DNA of 64,000 nucleotides from an uncultured Sphingomonadales bacterium (GCA_903832325.1 CAILBC010000012.1:1-64000), one strand, 5' to 3'; shown: positions 37,012 to 45,107, counted from the stretch's first letter. Program-made: numbers and translations. Notes: generated by a model not told the origin, from the sequence alone.

Positions 37012-37113
37012 TACCGTAGTGCGGTGTGCTTGACTCACCGCACCACGGTACAAGCCCGCGCGGCGCCTGGGCGCCACGGTGTGCGAAGCGTTCCACTCAT
37101 CGCACATCGGTAT
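37009..37113. repeat. 105-bp palindromic interspersed element, copy 1
   Basis: Starts with the glpX stop (TGATACC) and ends at CATCGGTAT. Hairpin 1 pairs 37012-37026 with 37036-37050 (14 of 15 bp). A central GC-rich block AAGCCCGCGCGGCGC follows, then a second inverted region ending at 37113. It aligns without gaps to the reverse complement of 62423-62527, about 79% identical by my count. I know of no named family for it. Confidence 0.85.
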
Positions 37114-37137
37114 GATTCGGGGCCCCACCGCAGGCGA

Positions 37138-37177
37138 AAAAAGGCCCGGCTTGCGTGATCGCAAGCCGGGCCTTTTT
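37138..37177. terminator. Bidirectional intrinsic terminator between glpX and nrdB
   Basis: The 18-base arms at 37138-37155 and 37160-37177 are perfectly complementary around a TGAT loop. The outer five pairs are A:T, so both strands end in a T run. It serves glpX (rightward) and nrdB (leftward, stop 23 bp away). Confidence 0.95.
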
Positions 37178-37199
37178 GTCTGACCTTGGCCGAAAGCCC

Positions 37200-38255
37200 T
37201 TATTCCGCGGCGATTCCCGCAGCGCCGAACATGTCGAGCGAGGTTTCTTCGACCAGGCCGATGGAGCTGGCGGTCCGCGCCTTGCGGCGGCTGTCGAACG
37301 AGGTCCACACGTCGTTCCAGCTGCCACGGGTGGCGGCTTTGGAATATTCGGTGGCGCGGGTTTCAAAGAAGTTGGCGTGTTCGACACCGTTGAGCAGCGG
37401 GGCCAGCCAGGGCAGCGGGTGATCTTCGATCATGTAGATCGGCTGAAAGCCCAGCTGGCCCAGGCGCCAGTCGGCGATGTAGCGGATGTAGCGCTTGATT
37501 TCCTTGGCGCTCATGCCGGGCACGGGCCCCTGTTCAAAGGCCAGATCGATGAAGGCGTCTTCCAGCCGGACGGTTTTCTGGCAGCAATCGATGATGTCTT
37601 CCTTCACCGCCTTGGTCAGGCAGCCGCGTTCCTGGACAAAGGCGTGGAACAGGCGGGTGATGCCTTCGCAGTGCAGCGTTTCATCGCGCACCGACCACGA
37701 CACGATCTGCCCCATGCCCTTCATCTTGTTGAAGCGGGGGAAATTCATCAGCATCGCGAACGAGGCAAACAGCTGGAGGCCTTCGGTAAAGCCGCCGAAC
37801 ATGGCCAGCGTGCGCGCAATGTCTTCGTCGGTATCGACGCCGAACTGCTGCAGATAATCGTGCTTGGCCTTCATTTCCTCGTATTCAAAGAACATGCCGT
37901 ATTCGGATTCGGGCATGCCGATGGTATCGAGCAGGTGCGAGTAGGCGGCGATGTGCACGGTTTCCATGTTGGAAAACGCGGCGAGCATCATCTTGATTTC
38001 GGTCGGTTTGAACACGCGGCCATATTTGTCGTGATAGCAATCCTGCACCTCGACGTCGGCCTGGGTGAAGAAGCGGAAGATCTGGGTGAGCAGATTGCGT
38101 TCGTGTTCGCTGATCTTTTGCGCCCAGTCGCGGCAATCTTCGCCCAGCGGCACTTCTTCGGGCATCCAGTGGACCTGCTGCTGGCGCTTCCAGAATTCAT
38201 AGGCCCAGGGATATTCGAACGGCTTGTAGGTCTTGCGGGCTTCAAGAAGGGGCAT
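37200..38255 (-). CDS. nrdB: Class Ia ribonucleotide reductase, beta subunit
   Basis: A 351-residue di-iron radical subunit. Iron-ligand and radical motifs are METVHIAAYSHLL, where ExxH is followed by the tyrosine that would carry the radical, and VRDETLHCEGITRLFH with the second ExxH. The C-terminal tail ends near SLDMFGAAGIAAE and would dock on NrdA. It has no N-terminal ATP-cone. It is the last gene of the leftward nrdA - PepSY gene - nrdB unit and is closed by a strong terminator. Confidence 0.96.
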   Translation of the reverse strand: MPLLEARKTYKPFEYPWAYEFWKRQQQVHWMPEEVPLGEDCRDWAQKISEHERNLLTQIFRFFTQADVEVQDCYHDKYGRVFKPTEIKMMLAAFSNMETVHIAAYSHLLDTIGMPESEYGMFFEYEEMKAKHDYLQQFGVDTDEDIARTLAMFGGFTEGLQLFASFAMLMNFPRFNKMKGMGQIVSWSVRDETLHCEGITRLFHAFVQERGCLTKAVKEDIIDCCQKTVRLEDAFIDLAFEQGPVPGMSAKEIKRYIRYIADWRLGQLGFQPIYMIEDHPLPWLAPLLNGVEHANFFETRATEYSKAATRGSWNDVWTSFDSRRKARTASSIGLVEETSLDMFGAAGIAAE

Positions 38256-38376
38256 GGGGACGAACTCCGGGAACGATCAGGGCAAATTGCGAGGATAACG
38301 GTACATCGGGAGTGCGCCAGGGCGAAGCGCACGGGTGGGCAAAAACGGGGTCAACCGGATTGCCTGCAGGGGCAGG

Positions 38377-38793
38377 TCATTTCCAGAACCAGCGTGGCGC
38401 CAGCGCGCGGCGCTGTCGATTGCGCCACATCTGAACATACATCCACAGGCCTGAAAACGCGAAGAAGACCATGGCAAAGCCGGACAGGGTGGCAATGACC
38501 ACCCCGGCCGGACCAAAGCTTTCCCCGGAATGGAGATGGTGCAGCAATCCGACCAGGGCCTTTGCCCCGCCGGCCTTCGCCTTGGGCCGGCAGGTATAAT
38601 CCGGCGGGCAGGCGAATGCCGGGGTTGTGCCCGAGGTTGTGCCGGGGGTTGGGCCGGTGCTGGCGGCGACGGGCTTTTGATGATCTTCTTCCCCCCCGAA
38701 CAGCGGGACGATCTGGCTGAGCACCCCGGTCACGGCGATCCACAGCAGAAACAGGGCAAAGACTGTCGAAAGCCAACGGTGCCACTTGCGCAT
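38377..38793 (-). CDS. Small PepSY-associated-TM-like membrane protein
   Basis: A 138-residue protein with an N-terminal membrane helix (WHRWLSTVFALFLLWIAVTGVL, residues 4-25), a periplasmic loop rich in Thr/Pro with two cysteines (FACPPDYTC), and a second helix (about 98-122). The WHRW/TG start and HHLHSGESFG before helix 2 match PepSY-TM membrane proteins, some of which bind haem or metal through such histidines. It is encoded between nrdA and nrdB on the same strand (46 bp after nrdA), an unexpected place. Function unknown. Confidence 0.75.
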   Translation of the reverse strand: MRKWHRWLSTVFALFLLWIAVTGVLSQIVPLFGGEEDHQKPVAASTGPTPGTTSGTTPAFACPPDYTCRPKAKAGGAKALVGLLHHLHSGESFGPAGVVIATLSGFAMVFFAFSGLWMYVQMWRNRQRRALAPRWFWK

Positions 38794-38839
38794 GAAAATA
38801 TCTCCATATCGAAGGTAGGCTGCCGGGGGCCCGCTGCCA

Positions 38840-40816
38840 TTACTGGCAGGCGAGGCATTCCTCGTAATCGGTGTGCTCTGCCTGCAATTCGATGACCGGC
38901 GCGCTGGCGGTGTTGTCGGCTTCTACCCCGCCGGCGAACCCGGCGCGCTGCACCGATTTCGAGCGGAGGTAATAGAGCGACTTGATGCCCTTTTCCCACG
39001 CCTGATAGTGCAGCATGAGCAAGTCCCACTTGTCGACATCGGCAGGGATATACAGGTTCAGCGACTGCGCCTGGTCGATATAGGGGGTGCGATCGCCGGC
39101 GAATTCGAGCAGCCAGCGCTGATCGATTTCAAAGCTGGTCTTATAGACCGCCTTTTCCTCGGGGCTGAGGAAATCGAGGTGCTGAACCGAGCCGCCGCGT
39201 TCGAGAATTGAATTCCATACATTGGTGGAATCCTTCGATTTGGCCTGAAGCAGCTTTTCCAGATAGGGGTTCTTCACCACGAACGAGCCCGACAGCGTCT
39301 TGTGCGTATAGATATTCGCCGGGATCGGTTCGATGCAGGCCGAAGTGCCGCCACAGATGATCGAGATCGACGCGGTGGGCGCGATCGCCATCTTGCACGA
39401 AAACCGCTGCATCACGCCCATGTCGGCGGCATCGGGGCAGGGCCCGCGTTCCTGCGCCAGCAGCAGCGAGGCTTCATCGGCGCGCGCGGCAACATGGCGG
39501 AACATTTTCAGGTTCCACGCCTTGGCCATCGCGCTTTCAAAGGCGATGCCCTTCATCTGCAGGAACGAATGGAAGCCCATGACCCCCATCCCGACCGAAC
39601 GTTCGCGTGCGGCGGAATATTTGGCGCGGGCCATCTCGTCGGGCGCGCGATCGATGAAATCCTGCAGCACGTTGTCGAGGAAGCTCAGCACGTCGCCGAT
39701 GAAGTGCCGATCGTCGTGCCATTCGTCCCAGGTTTCGAGATTGAGCGACGACAGGCAGCAGACCGCGGTGCGGTCGTTGCCCAGGTGATCGCGCCCGGTG
39801 GGCAGGGTGATTTCCGAACAGAGGTTCGAAGTCGACACTTTCAGCCCCAGATCGCGGTGATGCTTGGGCATGGTGCGGTTCACCGTGTCGGAAAACACGA
39901 TATAGGGCTCGCCCGTGGCAAGACGCACTTCGACCAGTTTCTGGAACAGGCTGCGCGCATCGACTTTGCCGCGCACGGCGCCGTCCTTGGGGCTTTTCAG
40001 TTCGAATTCGCGGCCATCGCGCACCGCTTCCATGAAATCGTCGGTCAGCAGCACGCCGTGGTGCAGATTGAGCGCCTTGCGGTTGAAATCGCCGCTGGGT
40101 TTGCGGATTTCGAGGAACTCCTCGATTTCCGGGTGCGACACGTCGAGATAGCAGGCGGCCGATCCGCGCCGCAGCGACCCTTGCGAAATCGCCAGCGTCA
40201 GGCTGTCCATCACCCGCACAAAGGGGATGATCCCGCTGGTCTTGCCATTCAGCCCGACATTTTCGCCGATGCCGCGCACTTTGCCCCAATACGTGCCGAT
40301 GCCGCCGCCGCGCGCGGCCAGCCAGACGTTTTCGTTCCAGGTCGAAACGATCCCTTCCAGGCTGTCTTCGACCGAATTGAGATAGCACGAGATCGGCAGG
40401 CCGCGGCCGGTGCCGCCGTTGGACAGCACGGGAGTGGCCGGCATGAACCACAGGCGCGAGATGTAATCATACAGCCGCTGCGCGTGTTCGGCATTATCGG
40501 CATAGGCATCGGCCACGCGGGCAAACAGATCCTGATAGCTTTCGCCCGGGAGCAGATAGCGATCGTCGAGCGTTTCCTTGCCGAACGCGGTCAGCAGCGC
40601 ATCGCGCGAAGGATCGGTGCGCACATCGAACCGGCGCGGGTGCACGGCCTTCGAATCTTCTTCGTGCACGCGCGATGGCTTTGCCACCAGCGCTTCGCTG
40701 CCCTGATCCTGCGCCGTCATGCCAACCGCCTTTTCCGTACCTGCCAGCGCTGCAACCGCATCGCCGATCAGTGTTTCGACCAAGCTGTCCACGCCGTCAC
40801 CCGTTCTGAAATCCAC
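38840..40816 (-). CDS. nrdA: Class Ia ribonucleotide reductase, alpha subunit
   Basis: A 658-residue catalytic subunit reducing ribonucleoside diphosphates. The finger-loop cysteine and glutamate are in SNLCSEITLP. A redox cysteine is in AVCCLSSLNL and another in GSAACYLDVSH. The C-terminal CxxC tail is EECLACQ. At about 100 residues shorter than E. coli NrdA, it appears to lack the N-terminal ATP-cone. I choose GTG 40816 (VDFRTGDG), with AAGGA 9 nt upstream; an ATG at 40720 is the alternative. The upstream region has NrdR-like boxes. Confidence 0.94.
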   Translation of the reverse strand: MDFRTGDGVDSLVETLIGDAVAALAGTEKAVGMTAQDQGSEALVAKPSRVHEEDSKAVHPRRFDVRTDPSRDALLTAFGKETLDDRYLLPGESYQDLFARVADAYADNAEHAQRLYDYISRLWFMPATPVLSNGGTGRGLPISCYLNSVEDSLEGIVSTWNENVWLAARGGGIGTYWGKVRGIGENVGLNGKTSGIIPFVRVMDSLTLAISQGSLRRGSAACYLDVSHPEIEEFLEIRKPSGDFNRKALNLHHGVLLTDDFMEAVRDGREFELKSPKDGAVRGKVDARSLFQKLVEVRLATGEPYIVFSDTVNRTMPKHHRDLGLKVSTSNLCSEITLPTGRDHLGNDRTAVCCLSSLNLETWDEWHDDRHFIGDVLSFLDNVLQDFIDRAPDEMARAKYSAARERSVGMGVMGFHSFLQMKGIAFESAMAKAWNLKMFRHVAARADEASLLLAQERGPCPDAADMGVMQRFSCKMAIAPTASISIICGGTSACIEPIPANIYTHKTLSGSFVVKNPYLEKLLQAKSKDSTNVWNSILERGGSVQHLDFLSPEEKAVYKTSFEIDQRWLLEFAGDRTPYIDQAQSLNLYIPADVDKWDLLMLHYQAWEKGIKSLYYLRSKSVQRAGFAGGVEADNTASAPVIELQAEHTDYEECLACQ

Positions 40817-41097
40817 GCCAAAAATCCTTGCCAGTCGCTGCACCGGGCCGGCGTACTACCGGCCTGCCCCACGCGTTTGAAATCACCCCCCGACCACGGC
40901 ATCGGGCATCGCCCGCCGCCATATCCGGTCCGACTCACACTTTGCCGCGAGGCAACGCCATGATAGCGCCGTTCGGAACAAACCGTGAATCAATTTGCGG
41001 CGCCATGACCACCACGACCAACGGCCGACAAAGCCCCCCGGCGCCGGCATGGACATGCTGGCGTCGTGTCACGGCCCGAACGGGTCCGCGCGGTCTG

Positions 41098-41145
41098 CAA
41101 CTAGGTCTTGAGGTCCCTGGTCATGACAACCACTACCTATAGTGC
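41098..41145 (-). promoter_or_regulatory. Tandem NrdR-like boxes and possible nrdA promoter
   Basis: CCACTACCTATAGTGC (41130-41145) has perfect palindromic arms CACTA/TAGTG and matches 12 of 16 positions of the NrdR box ACACTATATATAGTGT. A weaker box, CAACTAGGTCTTGAGG, lies at 41098-41113. Centre-to-centre distance is 32 bp, the spacing usual for NrdR box pairs. On the minus strand TTGTCT (41161-41166) and CTATAG (41137-41142, inside the strong box), 18 bp apart, could be the promoter, which the repressor would then cover. Confidence 0.65.
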
Positions 41146-41322
41146 CCCAACCACCGCCAGAGACAAGAGTGTAAACACGGTCTTACCGATTCGGTTCGTC
41201 GCACGTACGATTCGTTTCATCGTGATGACAGCCATTGTGCAGTGCAGCGACGCGTGGACCAAGCGGCAGTTCAAGCGGAAATACGAGCATCGGAAACTAA
41301 ATTTTCGCCACCACGACGATCC

Positions 41323-41367
41323 TGTGGACAAGCGCGCTGTCCAGACCACACCATTGGCTTATCCACC
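41323..41367. promoter_or_regulatory. Two DnaA-box-like sites upstream of nrdA
   Basis: TGTGGACAA (41323-41331, reverse complement TTGTCCACA) and TTATCCACC (41359-41367) each differ by one base from TTATCCACA and face opposite ways, 36 bp apart. DnaA boxes are known in the E. coli nrdAB promoter, linking RNR expression to replication. Here they lie about 190 bp upstream of the NrdR-like boxes. Confidence 0.45.
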
Positions 41368-41459
41368 GTGGAGCGGGTAACAGACCAAGAGGGGTGCCAT
41401 CTGCGACGCCACCTGTGGCTCTGGCAGCGACTCTGGCAGTGATGAGGACGGAAACGGGC

Positions 41460-41708
41460 ATGTTCAATCTGCTGTCGATGATCCTGGGCGGGCTGATCAC
41501 CGGGCTGGCGGCACGCTGGCTCTATCCCGGCAGCGTGCACATGGGGCTGGGGCACACGATCCTGCTGGGAATCGGCGGGTCGCTGCTGGCCGGGCTGGCG
41601 GCAAGTGCGCGCGAAGGGCGCCCGTGGAGCGAAGGGTTCAGCCGCGCCGGCTGCATCGCCTCGGTGCTGGGCGCGATGCTGCTGATCTTCATCGGCCGGC
41701 ATTTCTGA
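41460..41708 (+). CDS. GlsB/YeaQ/YmgE-family membrane protein
   Basis: An 82-residue protein with two or three hydrophobic segments: NLLSMILGGLITGLAARWLYPG, ILLGIGGSLLAGLAA and CIASVLGAMLLIFIG. The Gly-rich helix pattern is that of the GlsB/YeaQ/YmgE (transglycosylase-associated) stress family. ATG at 41460, with GAGGACGG 10 nt upstream. Its 3' end is followed directly by a short tandem repeat, then the convergent nadB stop. Role unknown beyond general stress association. Confidence 0.8.
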   Translation: MFNLLSMILGGLITGLAARWLYPGSVHMGLGHTILLGIGGSLLAGLAASAREGRPWSEGFSRAGCIASVLGAMLLIFIGRHF

Positions 41709-41755
41709 AAATTCGCGAAAAAGCGAAATTCGCAGCCGGTAAATTCGCAGCCGGT
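41708..41755. repeat. 15-bp tandem repeat after the GlsB-like stop
   Basis: AAATTCGCAGCCGGT occurs twice exactly (41726-41740, 41741-41755), preceded by a partial copy (AAAATTCGCG from 41708) that begins at the last base of the stop codon. It fills the gap between two convergent genes. Confidence 0.9.
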
Positions 41756-41763
41756 CTGGCCGA

Positions 41764-43374
41764 TCAGGGAACCAGAACCGTATCCCGCGCCGCAGGGTGC
41801 GTGGCGGGGTAATCCTGGTTGTAATGCAGCCCGCGGCTTTCACGCCGGGCGCGGGCGCTCTTGACGATCAGTTCCGCCGTCTGGAGCAGGTTGCGCAGCT
41901 CGATCAGATCGGCGGTCACGCGGAAATTGCCGTAATATTCGTTCACTTCGTTTTTCAGCAGCTTGATCCGGTGCGCGGCGCGTTCCAGCCGTTTGTTGGT
42001 GCGCACGATGCCGACATAGTTCCACATGAACCGGCGCAATTCGGTCCAGTTCTGCTTGATCACCACTTCCTCGTCCGAATCGGTCACCCGGCTGGCATCC
42101 CACGGCCGGATCACCGGCGGCGGGGCAAATCCGTCCCACCGCGCCAGAATATCGCGCGCCGCGGCATCGCCGAACACAAAGCATTCGAGCAAGCTGTTCG
42201 ATGCCAGCCGGTTGGCCCCATGCAGCCCGCTTTCCGAACATTCGCCAATGGCATAGAGCCCCGGCAGATCGGTCCGCCCGGCCAGATCGACCAGCACCCC
42301 GCCACACGTATAGTGCTGCGCGGGAACCACCGGGATCGGCTGGCGGGTCATATCGATGCCCAGCGCCAGCAACCGTTCGTGAATGTTGGGGAAATGGCCG
42401 CGAACAAAGTCGGGGTCCTTGTGGCTGATATCGAGATGGACATAGTCCAGCCCCAGCCGCTTGATTTCGTGGTCGATGGCGCGGGCGACGATATCGCGCG
42501 GCGCCAGTTCGCCGCGCGGATCGAACCGCGGCATGAAGCGTTCGCCGGTGGTGGGCAGCAACAGGTGCCCGCCTTCGCCGCGCACCGCCTCGGTGATGAG
42601 CAGGTTCTTGACATCAAGATTGTACAGGCAGGTCGGGTGGAACTGCATGAATTCCATGTTGGACACGCGCGCGCCGGCGCGCCAGGCCATGGCGATGCCG
42701 TCACCGGTCGCGCCGCGCGGCGCGGTGCTGAACAAATACGTCCGCCCGGCGCCCCCGGTGGCCAGAATCGTTGACCGCGCGGCAAAGCATTCGACCCGGC
42801 CGGTTGCGGCGTCGAGCGCATAGACGCCCCAGACCTGGCGCCCGCCGGCCACTGCAACCCCTGCTTCGTTGCGGCGGCCGTCTGCGGCATCACGGTGCCG
42901 GTCGGTCACCAGGTCGATTGCCACCATGTCGGGGCGCAAAGTGATGTTGGGGTGCGCGCGCGCCGCCTTGATCAGCGCCTCCTGCACGGCATAGCCGGTG
43001 GCATCGTCGACATGGACGATTCGCCGGTGCGAATGGCCGCCTTCACGGGTCAGGTGCAGGGCGCCCGATTCCTCGTTGAACGGCACACCCAGATCAGCCA
43101 GCCGGGCGATCGCCTGTGGCGCGTTTTCGATGACGAATTCAACCGAATCGCGGCGGTTGAGGCCACCACCGGCAACCATCGTGTCGCGGATATGGTCCTC
43201 GAACGTGTCACCTTCGTCGAGCACGGCGGCGATACCGCCCTGCGCCCAGGCGGTCGACCCGCCATCGAGCGGCCCTTTGGCCAGAACCAGCACCTTCAGC
43301 CGCTCGGCCAGGACCAGCGCGGCAGTCAGCCCCGCCGCGCCCGACCCGATAATCAACACATCCTGTTCGTTCAC
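41764..43374 (-). CDS. nadB: L-aspartate oxidase
   Basis: A 536-residue FAD enzyme oxidising L-aspartate to iminoaspartate, the first step of de novo NAD synthesis. FAD-binding GSGAAGLTAALVLAER is at residues 11-26. GGSTAWAQGGIAAV and the succinate-dehydrogenase-type HPTCLYN and RGEGGHLL blocks are present. The C-terminal helical domain ends with RESRGLHYNQDYP, which is typical. nadA and nadC are not nearby. Full-length. Confidence 0.95.
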   Translation of the reverse strand: MNEQDVLIIGSGAAGLTAALVLAERLKVLVLAKGPLDGGSTAWAQGGIAAVLDEGDTFEDHIRDTMVAGGGLNRRDSVEFVIENAPQAIARLADLGVPFNEESGALHLTREGGHSHRRIVHVDDATGYAVQEALIKAARAHPNITLRPDMVAIDLVTDRHRDAADGRRNEAGVAVAGGRQVWGVYALDAATGRVECFAARSTILATGGAGRTYLFSTAPRGATGDGIAMAWRAGARVSNMEFMQFHPTCLYNLDVKNLLITEAVRGEGGHLLLPTTGERFMPRFDPRGELAPRDIVARAIDHEIKRLGLDYVHLDISHKDPDFVRGHFPNIHERLLALGIDMTRQPIPVVPAQHYTCGGVLVDLAGRTDLPGLYAIGECSESGLHGANRLASNSLLECFVFGDAAARDILARWDGFAPPPVIRPWDASRVTDSDEEVVIKQNWTELRRFMWNYVGIVRTNKRLERAAHRIKLLKNEVNEYYGNFRVTADLIELRNLLQTAELIVKSARARRESRGLHYNQDYPATHPAARDTVLVP

Positions 43375-43747
43375 GGCTATCCGGCCTTGATCAAGGGGAA
43401 ACGGCGATCAGTGCACCGCGGGCACTATGCCCTGATAAAACAATCATATTAATCTTGCTTAACCAAAGTTTCCGGTCGCCTTCGCACCTGCATAATGATA
43501 CGTAAGCCCCCATAAACTGGGTCAAAATCTGTTAGGAACGCTTCATGCATTTTGGGCGGCTTTCATGCCTCTTCAATCGCCACAGACCTGTGCGCAAAGC
43601 TGTCCATTGGAACGGTTCGCATTACCGTAGCCAGTGCGAATCGTGCGGCCGGGAAATAAAGCGGCGCGATCGCGGTGGCTGGGCGGCGCTTCCCGGCCAA
43701 AAGGCTGAATAACAGGAAACAAAAAATCGCATCGATTCGCGGCCTTT
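43375..43747. other. Intergenic region upstream of nadB
   Basis: A 373-bp gap between two leftward genes. It is AT-richer near 43436-43470 and 43495-43550, where nadB promoter elements would be expected. I found no convincing -35/-10 pair, hairpin, repeat or small gene. A TTAA-N6-TTAA pair at 43449-43462 is one base short of a CtrA-type spacing. Confidence 0.5.
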
Positions 43748-44725
43748 TCAGGCTTCCTCCAGGATTTCATCATTGCCGGCACTGGAACTGGTCAAGGCAA
43801 CAAACACATCTTCAAGATCGGCTTCGCGCGTTGTAAAATCGACGATGCCCCAGCCGAGCTCTTGCACCAGCGCCAGAACCTGGCCGGCGCTGGTCATGTC
43901 CTTGTCATAAGAAATTTCGATCTGCCGTTCGCCCATAACGGTGCTGCGGCGGAACAGCGGATGTTGCGGCGCATGATCGATCGGCGCGTCCAAAGTCAGC
44001 ACGACCACCTTTTCCCGCGCCATGTTGACCAGTTCGCGAGTCGGCTTGTTCGCAATCAGGCGGCCATGGTTGATGATCGCGATGCGGTCGCACAATTCCT
44101 CGGCTTCTTCGAGGTAATGCGTGGTCAGCACCACGGTTACCCCGCCGGCATTGAGTTCGCGAACCAGATCCCACAGCTGGCGCCGCAGTTCGACATCGAC
44201 CCCGGCAGTCGGTTCGTCGAGCACGAGCACCGGCGGCGCGTGGACCATGGCCTTGGCAATCAGCAGGCGCCGTCGCATGCCGCCCGACAACGACCGGGCA
44301 TAGGCGTTCGCCTTGTCCCCCAGATGCACCGCCTCGAGCAGTTCCATCGACCGGCGCCGCGCGCGCGGCACGCCATAAAGCCCGGCCTGGATATCCAGCA
44401 CTTCGATCGGGGTGAAAAACGGATCGAACACCACCTCTTGCGGCACGATCCCGATCGATGCCTTGGCATTGCGCCGGTCGTGATCGATGTCGTGGCCCCA
44501 GATTTCGATTGTGCCATCGGTCTTGGTCACCAGCCCGGCCAGCGTGTTGATCAGCGTCGATTTGCCCGCGCCATTGGGGCCCAGCAGCCCGAAAACCTGC
44601 CCGCGCGGCACATCGAAGCTGACACCGCCCAGCGCCAGTTTGCCTTCGGCTTCGCCCGCGGATTTGCCGGCAGGGGCATAGCGTTTGACCAGATCACGGA
44701 TGCGGATGGCGGGGGTCGGTTCCAT
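43748..44725 (-). CDS. ABC transporter ATP-binding protein (ABC-2 type)
   Basis: A 325-residue ATPase. Walker A GPNGAGKST, Q-loop IVPQEVVF, signature LSGGMRRRL, Walker B VLVLDEPTAGVD and H-loop LTTHYLEEAEE are all intact. The C-terminal extension of about 90 residues (from LDAPIDHAPQ) fits ABC-2 exporters of the CcmA/NodI/DrrA type. No permease gene adjoins it in the window, so its partner is elsewhere. The ATG at 44725 follows GGGAG. Confidence 0.92.
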   Translation of the reverse strand: MEPTPAIRIRDLVKRYAPAGKSAGEAEGKLALGGVSFDVPRGQVFGLLGPNGAGKSTLINTLAGLVTKTDGTIEIWGHDIDHDRRNAKASIGIVPQEVVFDPFFTPIEVLDIQAGLYGVPRARRRSMELLEAVHLGDKANAYARSLSGGMRRRLLIAKAMVHAPPVLVLDEPTAGVDVELRRQLWDLVRELNAGGVTVVLTTHYLEEAEELCDRIAIINHGRLIANKPTRELVNMAREKVVVLTLDAPIDHAPQHPLFRRSTVMGERQIEISYDKDMTSAGQVLALVQELGWGIVDFTTREADLEDVFVALTSSSAGNDEILEEA

Positions 44726-44831
44726 GCAACACTCCCTGCCCCGCCCGACCGGCCGCGTAAAGGGCCAAGATGGGCCAACCTTGTCCGCCGCGACTTGTCG
44801 CCGGCCGTGTCCTTTGCTACCCGCGCAGGCC

Positions 44832-45050
44832 ATGAACAAAGCCCCCGAAACCAGCATGACCACGTCAACCCGCGTCTGGTGCGATGGCGCCGCGGCAATC
44901 CGCACGACCGGCGGGTTTCAGCCTTCGGCACTGGGCCATCCGCGGGTCTGGCTGGAAATCGATGAGCGCGGCTATGCCGATTGCGGCTATTGCGACCGGC
45001 GCTTTGTGTTGCACGGCGGCCCGGCCGACACGGATTCAGCTGCAGCCTGA
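44832..45050 (+). CDS. zf-CHCC domain protein (NDUFS6-like)
   Basis: A 72-residue protein matching the zf-CHCC family: RVWCDGAAAI, then HPRVWLEIDERGYADCGYCDRRFVL, giving His and a Cys-x2-Cys pair that with the first Cys can bind zinc. The family includes the accessory NDUFS6 subunit of mitochondrial and alphaproteobacterial complex I. Divergent from the ABC ATPase gene. Its stop codon opens a stop-containing 15-bp repeat array. Confidence 0.88.
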   Translation: MNKAPETSMTTSTRVWCDGAAAIRTTGGFQPSALGHPRVWLEIDERGYADCGYCDRRFVLHGGPADTDSAAA

Positions 45051-45107
45051 GATTGTGGCGCCTAAGATTGTGGCGCCTGAACTTGCGTCGTCTGAACTTG
45101 CGCCCAG
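45048..45107 (+). repeat. Four 15-bp units, each beginning with an in-frame stop codon
   Basis: Units TGAGATTGTGGCGCC (45048, whose TGA ends the zf-CHCC gene), TAAGATTGTGGCGCC (45063), TGAACTTGCGTCGTC (45078), TGAACTTGCGCCCAG (45093). Units 1-2 differ by one base; units 3-4 share eleven bases. All four stops are in the zf-CHCC frame. Confidence 0.9.

Larger units (their letters stand above)
40817..41459. other. Long nrdA upstream region
   Basis: A 643-bp gap with lower GC around 41110-41340. It holds a small GC-rich hairpin near the nrdA start (arms 40845-40851 and 40859-40864), two NrdR-like boxes, a possible promoter, and two DnaA-box-like sites. If the promoter is at the boxes, nrdA has an untranslated leader of about 300 nt. 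No convincing gene or known riboswitch is seen. Confidence 0.6.

Noticed and set aside
41137..41349. Leftward small open frame ending in a hydrophobic stretch (from MKRIVRATNR)
   Set aside because: It could be a leader peptide, but no ribosome site precedes it, codon use is unlike the genome, and its stop lies inside the NrdR-like box and promoter.
41323..41367. Possible chromosomal origin because of DnaA-box-like words
   Set aside because: Only two boxes, no AT-rich unwinding element and no origin-type neighbours; control of nrdA is simpler.
41108..41380. Rightward 90-codon open frame in the nrdA upstream region
   Set aside because: No family pattern or ribosome site, and it covers regulatory sites; treated as non-coding.
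43449..43462. CtrA site upstream of nadB
   Set aside because: The TTAA words are 6 bp apart, not the 7 that CtrA needs.
45048..45107. CRISPR-like array
   Set aside because: Units are 15 bp, directly adjacent with no spacers, and no cas genes are present.
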